A stretch of DNA of 64,000 nucleotides from an uncultured Oscillospiraceae bacterium (GCA_905233385.1 CAJOEH010000006.1:71313-135312); one strand, 5' to 3'; positions 47,053 to 57,697 are shown, numbered from the stretch's first letter. Numbers and translations: made by a program. Notes: a model not told the origin generated them from the sequence alone.

Positions 47053-47691
47053 ATGAAAGACGGAAAGACGCCTGATCCGAATATAATACATCCGATTGCA
47101 GGATACGATAAAGAAATATATGTGAAACCGACGATAAAGAATCCGAATATCGTTGTCGGCGACTTTACCTATATCGCCGATTCGGATTTTGAAAGCCACG
47201 TGACGCACTTCTACGAATGGAACGGCGACAAGCTGATCATCGGCAAGTTCTGCCAGATCGCAGCGGGTGTGGAGTTTGTGATGAACGGCGCCAATCATCA
47301 GATGAACGCGGTTTCGACTTTCCCGTTTTATACGCTTGCGGGTTGGGATATGGCGCCGCCTGCCCCGTCGGATATGCCGCTGAAGGGCGACACGGTGATC
47401 GGCAATGACGTATGGATCGGACAAAACGCCGTTATCCTTCCGGGCGTTCACATAGGCGACGGCGCGATCATCGGCGCAAACAGCGTGGTCGGAAGCGACG
47501 TTGAGCCGTACTCGATCGTGGTCGGCAATCCCGCAAAGTTCTTGCGAAAACGTTTTGGCGACGAATTGATCGAGTTGCTGCTCAGATTCAGATGGTGGGA
47601 TAAAAGCGTTGAAGAAATTAACGATTTGATCCCGATACTGACAAACAGCAATTTGGAGAAGGTTGAACAGGAACTGAGGACGAGAATATGA
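47053..47691 (+). CDS. Vat-like xenobiotic (streptogramin-type) O-acetyltransferase, left-handed beta-helix
   Basis: GDFTYIADSDFESHVTHFYEWNGDKLIIGKFCQIAAGVEFVMNGANHQMNAVSTFPF, DVWIGQNAVILPGVHIGDGAIIGANSVV, VVGNPAKFLRKRF. Confidence 0.88.
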   Translation: MKDGKTPDPNIIHPIAGYDKEIYVKPTIKNPNIVVGDFTYIADSDFESHVTHFYEWNGDKLIIGKFCQIAAGVEFVMNGANHQMNAVSTFPFYTLAGWDMAPPAPSDMPLKGDTVIGNDVWIGQNAVILPGVHIGDGAIIGANSVVGSDVEPYSIVVGNPAKFLRKRFGDELIELLLRFRWWDKSVEEINDLIPILTNSNLEKVEQELRTRI

Positions 47692-48209
47692 TAATTCTAA
47701 TTGCCGGTGCATCCCATACCGGGAAAACGCTTCTGGCACAGAAGATGCTTGAAAAGTATAACTATCCGTATCTGTCAATAGATCATCTGAAAATGGGTCT
47801 GATCCGCAGCGGCATTACCGGTCTGACACCGGAGGATGACGATGCTCTGACAGAGTACCTGTGGCCTATCGTCCGTGAGATCGTAAAGACGGCGATTGAG
47901 AATCGGCAAAATCTTATCGTTGAAGGCTGCTATATTCCGTTTTGCTGGAGGCGGGATTTTGACGAGCGCTATTTACCGTCGATCCGATTCATCTGCCTCG
48001 CCATGACCGGGAACTATATTGAGAATCATTTTGTTGAGATCATCGGCCATGAATCGGAAATAGAAGTCAGATTTGCAGATACGAATTGCACAAAGGAAGT
48101 GCTGAAAGCAGAAAACAGGCGTACGGTTGACGGATTTGAAAGTGCCGGAGAGCAGGTTTTGCTGATCGATTCCAACTATGAACAGGCAATAGAAAGAATA
48201 CTGGACTGA
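47688..48209 (+). CDS. P-loop kinase-like protein
   Basis: MIILIAGASHTGKTLLAQKMLEKYNYPYLSIDHLKMGLIRSG (Walker A). Confidence 0.8.
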   Translation: MIILIAGASHTGKTLLAQKMLEKYNYPYLSIDHLKMGLIRSGITGLTPEDDDALTEYLWPIVREIVKTAIENRQNLIVEGCYIPFCWRRDFDERYLPSIRFICLAMTGNYIENHFVEIIGHESEIEVRFADTNCTKEVLKAENRRTVDGFESAGEQVLLIDSNYEQAIERILD

Positions 48210-48368
48210 AAAAATCGGTTTACAGAGGCAGTAAATGACAAGCGATGCGGTAAATGTATGCATGCAAAGAAACATACTTCGCCGAACGGCTAATAAACAC
48301 ACTTTGGTTAAAAATCACGCCGTACGGCGAAGTCAGGTGAAAAAGAACAGATTTGCTTCAAAAAAGCT

Positions 48369-48449
48369 GTGCCCGCCGATGATGAATCGGCGGGCACGGT
48401 TTATGTATCGGTGACTAATCCATCAATCGGTGTTCGTGGTTGCCTTTCA
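48369..48449. repeat. 81-bp direct repeat copy A
   Basis: 79/81 identical to 50563-50643; includes hairpin gtgcccgccgatgatgaatcggcgggcac and the 3' end of a DUF6061-like gene. Confidence 0.92.
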
Positions 48450-48582
48450 TAGCGTTCTGCACCGCAGCACTCACCGCATCAGGCGACAATTATTTTGACC
48501 ATCTCTACGGTTTTTTCTGGCGTGGTTAGCCGCAGTTTATTCTTGTTATTGCTTTTTCCCACAGTATTTGATAGAATAATAG

Positions 48583-48742
48583 CGCCAAACAAACCCAAGT
48601 GCATATCGTTACAAGCTTGCGCTTTTCTCAGGTAAAAACGCAGGCTCTAATCCGCATGCTTGTAATGGTATGATGGGTTTGTTTGGCGACAGTGGAGCTG
48701 TGCGTTTTTCGGTGCGCAGCTTTGGCTGCGCACTTTTTGTTT
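48583..48742 (+). promoter_or_regulatory. Putative attenuator/riboswitch-like leader RNA
   Basis: 15-bp perfect stem cgccaaacaaaccca (48583-48597) / tgggtttgtttggcg (48674-48688), inner stem ttacaagc/gcttgtaa, then terminator gtgcgcagctttggctgcgcactttttgttt with an overlapping alternative hairpin. Confidence 0.65.
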
Positions 48743-48757
48743 GTGGGAGGAAGAGAA

Positions 48758-50488
48758 ATGAGTGACAACAACCCCATGACTGGCTATCCGTCTGTCGACA
48801 AACCATGGCTAAAGTACTACAGTGAAGAAGCGATTAATGCTCCGTTGCCAGAATGCACGGTCTATGAGTATCTCTATGAAAATAACAAAGCATATCCGGA
48901 TGATATAGCTATTATCTATCTTGGAAAGAAAATCAACTATCGTGAACTATTTTGGAAGATTGACCAATGCGCAAGCGCGCTGATTGCATTGGGCGTTCGT
49001 GAAAAAGACATTGTAACAATCGCCCTGCCCAGCATTCCAGAAGCACTGTATCTGGTCTATGCGCTCAACATGATTGGCGCAGTCTCTAATATGGTCCATC
49101 CGCTTGCTGGAGAACAGGAACTGCTCAACTATCTGAACGAAGTAGAGAGCAAGGTTGCGTTTCTGTTTGACGGCACATATCAGATTATTAAGGACGCCAT
49201 TCGGGAAACCGCCGTTGAGAGGGCAGTTGTCATTACAGCAGGAGAATCGTTGCCGCTCGGCTTAAAACAGCTATACTTTCTAAAGAATAAGCGGATTCGT
49301 TTCAACACTACTGTGTTTCAAGATTGGAAAACATTTCTTCGGAACGGCAACGCCACAGAAGCGCCCCAGGTGTCAAAGGATGCGCATACTCTGGCGTTGA
49401 TTTCCCATACCGGTGGCACCACCGGAGAACCCAAGGGCGTAATGTGCTCGGATTATAACATCAATTCGTTGATTTATCAGTCTTATTGCTGCTTTAAGCA
49501 TGAAGAACGTCAGCATGTAGCAGTTGTAGTTCTTCCACCGTTTGTGAATTACAGTTTAATTCAGTCAATGCTGGAAATGCTTTACCTCGGGTACAAAGTA
49601 GTTCTTCTGCCAAAATATGAACCAAATAAAATATGGGATTACTTTGGGAAGTATCAGCCTAATGTTGTTCTGTCAATACCTGCTTATTGGAAGATGCTGA
49701 TAAATGACAAGCCAAAAAAAAGAGTGGATCTGTCTTGTTTTGAGCAAATCTATTATGGCGGAGAAGCAATGAGCGAGGAGGCAGAGAAGGCCGTCAATGA
49801 AATACTAAGAAATAGTGGGTCGAACTTGGATTTGCTAAAGGGATTAGGAAGTACAGAATTGATGGCGGTAGCTTCGCAAACATATCCGTGGTGTAATGAC
49901 ATAGGAAGTGTTGGCATTCCTCTTGTAAGAATGAATTGCAAAATCGTTGAAATAGGAACATCTGAGGAAGTAACATATTTTGAACAAGGAGAAATCTGCT
50001 TTTCGGGCCCAACGGTTATGATGGGTTATTACCAAAACCAGGAGGCAACCGACCAGATTATTCGCATACATAAAGACGGACTAAGATGGCTACATACCGG
50101 TGATCTCGGATATATGACTAATGACGGCGTTTTGTTTGTTACCGGGCGGATCAAGCGAATCATCATGACGAAGGGAAAGGATCAACAGGTAACAAAACTA
50201 TTTCCAGATAGGATTGAGAAGGTGCTTAATGCACACCCGGCAGTTCGAGTGTGCTGCGTGATTGGTGTTCCCGATGAGCATCGGATTCATTTGGCAAAAG
50301 CTATTGTTGAATTAAATGACGGCTTTGCCCCCTCGGACAAACTGGTGGCGGAGATTCGCACGTTCTGCCAGGGAAAACTTCCTGAGTATCAAATCCCTGA
50401 TGAGATTTCCTTTATGGCTGTACTCCCAAGAACAGACCGCGGAAAAATTGATTACCGTGCGTTAGAAAAAGACGATTCGGCAAAATAG
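48758..50488 (+). CDS. AMP-forming acyl-CoA synthetase/ligase
   Basis: ISHTGGTTGEPKGVMCSD (AMP-binding motif), WLHTGDLGYMTNDGVLFVTGRIKRIIMTKGKDQ, PRTDRGKIDYRALEK. Confidence 0.93.
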   Translation: MSDNNPMTGYPSVDKPWLKYYSEEAINAPLPECTVYEYLYENNKAYPDDIAIIYLGKKINYRELFWKIDQCASALIALGVREKDIVTIALPSIPEALYLVYALNMIGAVSNMVHPLAGEQELLNYLNEVESKVAFLFDGTYQIIKDAIRETAVERAVVITAGESLPLGLKQLYFLKNKRIRFNTTVFQDWKTFLRNGNATEAPQVSKDAHTLALISHTGGTTGEPKGVMCSDYNINSLIYQSYCCFKHEERQHVAVVVLPPFVNYSLIQSMLEMLYLGYKVVLLPKYEPNKIWDYFGKYQPNVVLSIPAYWKMLINDKPKKRVDLSCFEQIYYGGEAMSEEAEKAVNEILRNSGSNLDLLKGLGSTELMAVASQTYPWCNDIGSVGIPLVRMNCKIVEIGTSEEVTYFEQGEICFSGPTVMMGYYQNQEATDQIIRIHKDGLRWLHTGDLGYMTNDGVLFVTGRIKRIIMTKGKDQQVTKLFPDRIEKVLNAHPAVRVCCVIGVPDEHRIHLAKAIVELNDGFAPSDKLVAEIRTFCQGKLPEYQIPDEISFMAVLPRTDRGKIDYRALEKDDSAK

Positions 50489-50562
50489 AACTCCATCTCT
50501 GCTGAGGAAATGTAGAGCGAATTCTCAGCGAATACTCGTTGAAAGCGAGTGAATAAGCGAAA

Positions 50563-50643
50563 GTGCCCGCCGATGATGAGTCGGCGGGCACGGTTTATGT
50601 ATCGGTGACTAATCCATCAATCGGTGTTCGTGATTGCCTTTCA
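50563..50643. repeat. 81-bp direct repeat copy B
   Basis: 79/81 identical to 48369-48449. Confidence 0.92.
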
Positions 50644-50854
50644 GGTAGTCGGGGACGCTGCCGTTGAGAACGTGGTAGGCGTACTCCAACGGATTGTTGT
50701 AGATCAGCCAGTCCAGCTCGGACCGGTTGGCGATGCTGATGTCATAGAGTTCCTCGACGGCTTCGCAGTCGATCGCGAGCATAATGCCGTCGGAAAACGC
50801 GGTTTCCACGCAGTTTGTGTCCATATTGTACGCGCAGGAAATGATGCGCTTCAT
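50609..50854 (-). CDS. Small DUF6061-like protein
   Basis: MKRIISCAYNMDTNCVETAFSDGIMLAIDCEAVEELYDISIANRSELDWLIYNNPLEYAYHVLNGSVPDYLKGNHEHRLMD. Confidence 0.7.
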   Translation of the reverse strand: MKRIISCAYNMDTNCVETAFSDGIMLAIDCEAVEELYDISIANRSELDWLIYNNPLEYAYHVLNGSVPDYLKGNHEHRLMD

Positions 50855-51076
50855 GGTTTTTGCTCCTTTCATAACTTTTTGCAGATAAAACACTGGGCAG
50901 AAATGGAAAGCACAAGTTTTTCGGCGGGATTTTTCGGTGCCGTTGCTGAAAACATTGAGAGAGTGAGAAATCGGCGCAAAGCGTTGCGGCGCAAGGGCTT
51001 GCGAGGGTTTTCACGCGGCGAAGCACCCCTCGCGGATACGTACGGAACATGAGCCGTCGATCGGCACTATGTACAA

Positions 51077-51250
51077 TTACCAGCCCTCGCGCTTGGCTAA
51101 ATCTAACAAAGAGAAACAGAAAATCTCGGCGTTTTTCAATGTTGTCAGGTGCGGGTCACCCTCGCGGATACGCAGGGTGCGGCGGATCTCCTTGGGGATC
51201 ACGACACGGCCTAAGTCGTCAATGCGCCTGACAATTCCGGTTGCTTTCAT
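51077..51250 (-). pseudogene. spoVT: 5' portion of spoVT (AbrB/MazE-like DNA-binding domain) truncated by element insertion
   Basis: MKATGIVRRIDDLGRVVIPKEIRRTLRIREGDP then element-encoded tail HLTTLKNAEIFCFSLLDLAKREGW stop; below the ORF-track length cutoff. Confidence 0.95.
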
Positions 51251-51549
51251 ATCTCAAACTCTCCTTTCTGATCTTTCTTGCGTTTCTATTGTCTGCAAAC
51301 AAAGGGGAATTATGCAACCGCACGGCGTTTTCGGAAAAAGCGCACGAGGCGCTTTCGCGCCTCGTTTTTCGCGCGGGAGAATAGTTTGGAATGTTTACAA
51401 GTATTGCACCGCACCGCGCAGCTTCAGCAAGGAAATTGCCAATATAATACTATAATAAAGTGTACAGCAATCATCGAATTGCCATCAAAATCTGATCGTT
51501 CAATGCAGGGGATATGTCAATAACTAACGAAGTTTTGCCGGATATCTAA

Positions 51550-52971
<1,422 letters not shown>

Positions 52972-52984
52972 AAATTTGGATTAT

Positions 52985-53022
52985 CAAAAACTCCGGCATT
53001 GAGAAATGCCGGAGTTTTTGAT
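52985..53022 (+). terminator. gdhA terminator
   Basis: aaaaactccggcattgagaaatgccggagttttt. Confidence 0.85.
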
Positions 53023-53056
53023 ATAATAAATTGATAAATTATGCGGAGGGGATCCT

Positions 53057-56000
53057 ATGCTCTATCAATCCTTACAGGAACGGCTGTCTTCCGGCATATT
53101 GCAGGAAGACGGCCTTTCGCAGCGTTCCTTGAAGCGCCTGCTGAAGGAAACGGAGTTCTTCGCCAACCTGCCGAAGCAGCTGCCGCAGACGCGGACGGTC
53201 TGCGCCGAGGTGCTTGCATGGTGCCTGCCGGTAATGGATCGACTCTGGCCCGCGCCGGAACAGGGCTGGCTGCGCGAATGCTATGACGAGCTTTCACACC
53301 GCCTCTATCCCGACCCGCAGCGTGCCGCGATGCCGAAAGCGCAGCGGCAGGCGCTGGATTTCTTCGTCACGGTGCTGTCGTGGTTCCTTGAAAAGGAAGC
53401 GGATCGGTTCCCCTACGATCCGCTGACGGACGTCCCCTCCGTGACCGAAACAGAACTGGCCGACAGCCTGATCGGCGAGGAATACCGCCGCTGGCAGGAC
53501 GCGATCCGAACGGCGCATTTCGTCGCCCTCATGCGGATCGGGCGGGAGATCATGCCCTTCGATCCCGCCTCGCATACGATCGGCGTGCACCATCTGGCGC
53601 TCCATATCGCGCGGCAGGCGGCGCAGGCCGGTCTGCCGGTGGATATCCCGATGGTCGGCGCGGCATCGCTCAGCCACGATATCGGCAAATTCGGCTGCCG
53701 CGGCGACGACGCCCGGCGCATTCCGTATCTGCATTACTACTACACCTATCAATGGCTGGAGCGGCAGGGCCTGCCGAAGATCGCCCATATCGCGGCGAAT
53801 CACTCCACCTGGGATCTGGAATTTGAGAATCTGACGCTGGAATCGCTGCTGCTCATCTACGCGGACTTCCGCGTCCGCGGGACGCGGGAAAACGGCGTCG
53901 AGACCGTGAAGATCTACACGCTGGCGGAGTCCTACGACATGATCCTTTCCAAGCTATTCGACGTGACGCCGGAAAAGAAGCGCCGCTATCAGACGGTCTA
54001 TACCAAGCTGGCGGACTTCGAGCGGATGCTGCTCAGCCACGGCGTCTGCACCGCGCCGGACAGCGCAGAGATGCTGCCCGCCGCGCCGCAGCACCCCGCG
54101 CTGCTCGGCGAGAACGAACTGCCCGGCGCTCTGTCGGACCGGATGTTCGAGAACAACATCCGCCTGATGTACATGATCACGAAGGACGTGACCTTCGGTC
54201 AGATGCTCGAGCAGGCGCGCGGCGAGAAGAACCTGCACCGCATCCGCACCTATCTGCGCGTGTTCGAGGAGTACAATACCTACATGACCGGCCAGAACAA
54301 GCGCCGGACGCTCGCGCTGCTCTATGAACTGTTGACGCATCATCAGGGCGACGTGCGCCGCCGCAGCGCCATGATCATGGGACAGATCCTCGCGAACAGC
54401 GGCCCCAAGTACCGCAAGGAGCTGCCCGCTTCCGCGCCCGTCACCGCCATGGTGCCGGCGACCGCGGCGTTTCTGGAGGAGGCCATGCAGCTCTGGGAAC
54501 GGTATATGGATATGTGCCTGCACCCCGATCACAAGATCGCCGCCAAGCACGCCCTGCGCATCTCCAATTCCCTGAAAATCATCGTCGCGAGTCTCGTGAA
54601 GAACTGCGACGCCCACGAGGTGCAGCACTTCCTCGACCCCCTGTTCGACCGTCTGCCGGATGCGAAAGGGGAGGCGCTGTTCGCCCTCGTGGACACGTTC
54701 CATTATATCCCGCCGGAGTTTCTGAACGGTGAGCGGATCGGGACGCTGCTGACGCAGTTCATCCGTCTCCTGCCTGCGGAGGAGCCGCTGGCGGTCTTAG
54801 TTCTGCGGCGGCTGGACAAGCTTGCGCCGTATCTGAACGAAGAACAGACGGCGCAGCTCCGCACGGCTGTGGAGACCCTGCCGGATAGGAAGAGCTTCGC
54901 GGCGGATTTCGTCGAAAACCGTATTCGCCGCCGGCTGGGTCTGCAAACCAAGCCGCTTGCGATGTCCGTGGCGCAGATCTACCTCTCCAACCTGAAAAAC
55001 GCCGTGCACTGGATGGTCAAACTCACGCAGATCGACGCGCTGACGGACGATCTGACCGAGCACCCGGAGCACGCCTTCCATACCGCGATGCACCTGTCGA
55101 ACCTCTTGTGCGTCAGCGAGCACCTGCCGGTGCGCGAGCGCGCCGGACGCGCCCTGCTGCAGATGCAGGACCGGCTGACCGTCGAGGAGCAGAACGAGAT
55201 CATCGTCGACCTCCTGCGCGAGCTGGAGACCGGACAGGACGAGATTTCCGCCTACATCCCGCGCTATCTCGGCGTGATGATCGCGCGGCTGCCCGCGAAG
55301 GAGCTCAACGAGTGCCTCGAATTCTTAGAGGGGCATATCCGCCAGTCCTCCGCGCGGACGGCGGCCGCGTGCCTGTCCACGGTGAGCCGCCTGCTGGAGG
55401 CGCTGTCAGAGCCGTCCTGCGAGCAGACCGACCGTCTTCTGGGTCTGCTGCTCGCCGGCGTGAGCCACTATGACGACACGATCCACGACACCGCGCTGAC
55501 CGTCCTCTGCGAGGACGTGCTGGCGAACGAGCGGATCCCGAAGGAGATTCGGCGCGGCTACTATTTCCGTGCCGGAAAGAAGCTCCTGACCCTGCTCTCC
55601 GAGCCGCGCGACGGCCGCTTCACCTTCTTCACCATGGCGGCGATGCTCAATCGCGTCTACCGCTTCTTAGTCGAGTGCCGCGTCGACGGAACGAGCTTCC
55701 TCCTGCCGGAGGCGAAGCCCGTGGCCTTCTTCCCGGGCACCTTCGATCCCTTCTCCGCGGGGCATAAGCGCGTCGTGGAGGAGATCCTCGCGCGCGGCTT
55801 CGAGGTCTATCTCGCGATCGACGAGTTCTCCTGGAGCAAGCTGGCGATCCCGAAGCTCCTGCGGCGGCAGATCGCCTCCATGAGCGTGGCGGACCGCATG
55901 GACGTCTATCTGTTCCCGGACGAGATCCCGATCAACATCGCCTATCCGTCCGATCTTAAGCAGCTTCGCGCCCTGTTCTCGAACCGCGAACTCTGGCTCG

Positions 56001-57697
56001 TGACCGGCAGCGACGTGATCGAAAAGGCTTCCGCCTACCGCGACCCCGCTCCCGGCAGCGCGGCGGATTTCGACCATATCATCTTCCTGCGCGACAGCTC
56101 CGTCCGCAGAGAAGAACTGGAATCACGCATTCGCGGCAGGCGGATCGTGCTCACCCTGCCGGAGTTCTATGAAACGGTCAGCTCCACCCGGATCCGCGAC
56201 TACGTGGACAAAAATATGGACGTGTCCATGCTGGTCGACCCGATGGTGCAGAGCTATATCTACGAAAAGAACCTCTATCTCCGCGCGCCGCAGTTCAAGC
56301 AGGCGATGCGGAAGCAGTCCTTCACGCTCGATTTTGCATGGAGCGGCCTGTGCTGCACGGCGACCCTCTGCCGCGCGGAGGACGGAAGAATCCTCGCGCG
56401 CGCGGACGGCAGGACGATCCGCAGCACGGAGCTTTACGGCGTGCTGGGCTCCCTGCCCGGCGCGGAATACCTGCGCCGCCACAGCTCCGGCAGAATGCTC
56501 CTGATCGAGACAGTGGTCCTTGAACCGGACGCGGACGCGGACTGCGCGCGTCTCGTCCTGACCGAGCTGCTGGCGCGGAGCCTGCCGGAGGATCACACCT
56601 ACGCGCTCTGCCCGACGGCGGGCAAGGAATGGCTGACGGAGACCCTGCGGGAGCTGGGCTTCATGGCGCTGCCGGAGCAGCCGGACGTGCTGGCGGTGGA
56701 TATGCGCACGCCGGTCATCCTGGTGCAGGATGTCCTGCGCCGCTTCAAGGAGCCGCACCGCAGCGACGACAAGGTGCGCGCCGCCGTGCTGGCCTCCCGG
56801 CCGCGCCTGCGGCGGACGATCTGCGACCTCTTCCCCGGCAAGCTCCTGCTCAGTTTTGACGCGGAGCTCCTGGACGCGGCGGTCATGGAGCGCGTGCGCT
56901 TCGCTGCGGGCGTGCGGCAGGCGCAGGAAGCAAAGACGCTCGGCAAGAGCATGTGCGTACCCTACGGCAGCATCCTCTCCGGCGAGATCGTCCCGAACGT
57001 CGTCACCAAGAGCCTGCACGTGGACAAGGCCTACGAAAACGACATCTATCATTTCCAAATCCGCGCTTTCCCGGGCTATTCCGACCTGCCGGGGCAGGTG
57101 CGCACCATCCGCGCCTTCCACCGGCCTGTCATTCTGGTCGACGACTTCCTGCACAAGGGCTACCGCATCGAAAAACTTGACCGCATTTTCCGGCAGGAAC
57201 AGCTGGATATCCAGCGAATCGTGGTCGGCATCCTGTCCGGCCGCGGCCGCGACCTCATGCAGCTCGAGCAGCGGGAGGTCGACTGCGAATACTTCATCCC
57301 GAATCTGCGCTATTGGTTCACCGAAAGCCTGCTGTATCCGTTTATCGGCGGCGACAGCGTCACCCGCGGCGACTCCATCGGCGGTTTGCTCCCGACGGCG
57401 AATCTGATCCTGCCGTACTGTATGCCGGACTTCCTGCGCGGCGTGGACGAGCAGTCCGTGCTGGAACTGTCCGAGACCTGCCTGCGCAACGCGCACGCGA
57501 TCCTGCTTGCTTTGGAGCAGTGCCACCAGCGCAGCTTCGGCACCCAACTCACGCTCGGGCGTATGGCGGAAGCCCTGATCCGGCCGCGCGCGCCCTATCG
57601 CGGCAGACATCTGCAATACGATTTGAGCGCTCTGCCGTCCGGTTACGTCGCGGACGATATCGAGGCGTTTCGCCGCCTGCGGAGGACGCAGCTATGA
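53057..57697 (+). CDS. 1546-aa fusion: HD domain, HEAT-like region, cytidylyltransferase (NadD-like) and PRTase-like C-terminus
   Basis: ASLSHDIGKFGCRGDD (HD), VAFFPGTFDPFSAGHKRVVEEIL (nucleotidyltransferase), SSTRIRDYV, VILVDDFLHKGYRIEKL (PRPP-binding-like). Confidence 0.82.
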   Translation: MLYQSLQERLSSGILQEDGLSQRSLKRLLKETEFFANLPKQLPQTRTVCAEVLAWCLPVMDRLWPAPEQGWLRECYDELSHRLYPDPQRAAMPKAQRQALDFFVTVLSWFLEKEADRFPYDPLTDVPSVTETELADSLIGEEYRRWQDAIRTAHFVALMRIGREIMPFDPASHTIGVHHLALHIARQAAQAGLPVDIPMVGAASLSHDIGKFGCRGDDARRIPYLHYYYTYQWLERQGLPKIAHIAANHSTWDLEFENLTLESLLLIYADFRVRGTRENGVETVKIYTLAESYDMILSKLFDVTPEKKRRYQTVYTKLADFERMLLSHGVCTAPDSAEMLPAAPQHPALLGENELPGALSDRMFENNIRLMYMITKDVTFGQMLEQARGEKNLHRIRTYLRVFEEYNTYMTGQNKRRTLALLYELLTHHQGDVRRRSAMIMGQILANSGPKYRKELPASAPVTAMVPATAAFLEEAMQLWERYMDMCLHPDHKIAAKHALRISNSLKIIVASLVKNCDAHEVQHFLDPLFDRLPDAKGEALFALVDTFHYIPPEFLNGERIGTLLTQFIRLLPAEEPLAVLVLRRLDKLAPYLNEEQTAQLRTAVETLPDRKSFAADFVENRIRRRLGLQTKPLAMSVAQIYLSNLKNAVHWMVKLTQIDALTDDLTEHPEHAFHTAMHLSNLLCVSEHLPVRERAGRALLQMQDRLTVEEQNEIIVDLLRELETGQDEISAYIPRYLGVMIARLPAKELNECLEFLEGHIRQSSARTAAACLSTVSRLLEALSEPSCEQTDRLLGLLLAGVSHYDDTIHDTALTVLCEDVLANERIPKEIRRGYYFRAGKKLLTLLSEPRDGRFTFFTMAAMLNRVYRFLVECRVDGTSFLLPEAKPVAFFPGTFDPFSAGHKRVVEEILARGFEVYLAIDEFSWSKLAIPKLLRRQIASMSVADRMDVYLFPDEIPINIAYPSDLKQLRALFSNRELWLVTGSDVIEKASAYRDPAPGSAADFDHIIFLRDSSVRREELESRIRGRRIVLTLPEFYETVSSTRIRDYVDKNMDVSMLVDPMVQSYIYEKNLYLRAPQFKQAMRKQSFTLDFAWSGLCCTATLCRAEDGRILARADGRTIRSTELYGVLGSLPGAEYLRRHSSGRMLLIETVVLEPDADADCARLVLTELLARSLPEDHTYALCPTAGKEWLTETLRELGFMALPEQPDVLAVDMRTPVILVQDVLRRFKEPHRSDDKVRAAVLASRPRLRRTICDLFPGKLLLSFDAELLDAAVMERVRFAAGVRQAQEAKTLGKSMCVPYGSILSGEIVPNVVTKSLHVDKAYENDIYHFQIRAFPGYSDLPGQVRTIRAFHRPVILVDDFLHKGYRIEKLDRIFRQEQLDIQRIVVGILSGRGRDLMQLEQREVDCEYFIPNLRYWFTESLLYPFIGGDSVTRGDSIGGLLPTANLILPYCMPDFLRGVDEQSVLELSETCLRNAHAILLALEQCHQRSFGTQLTLGRMAEALIRPRAPYRGRHLQYDLSALPSGYVADDIEAFRRLRRTQL

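Larger units (their letters stand above)
18762..51158. mobile_element. ~32.4 kb integrative mobilizable element inserted in spoVT
   Basis: 8-bp direct core GCGGGTCA at 18762-18769 and 51151-51158; spoVT halves on both sides in the same orientation; encodes serine recombinase, MobV relaxase and primase/helicase. Confidence 0.93.

Noticed and set aside
48266-48333. Imperfect inverted repeat cttcgccgaacggc...gccgtacggcgaag as an integron attC site
   Set aside because: No integron integrase and no conserved attC core boxes; only an isolated inverted repeat.
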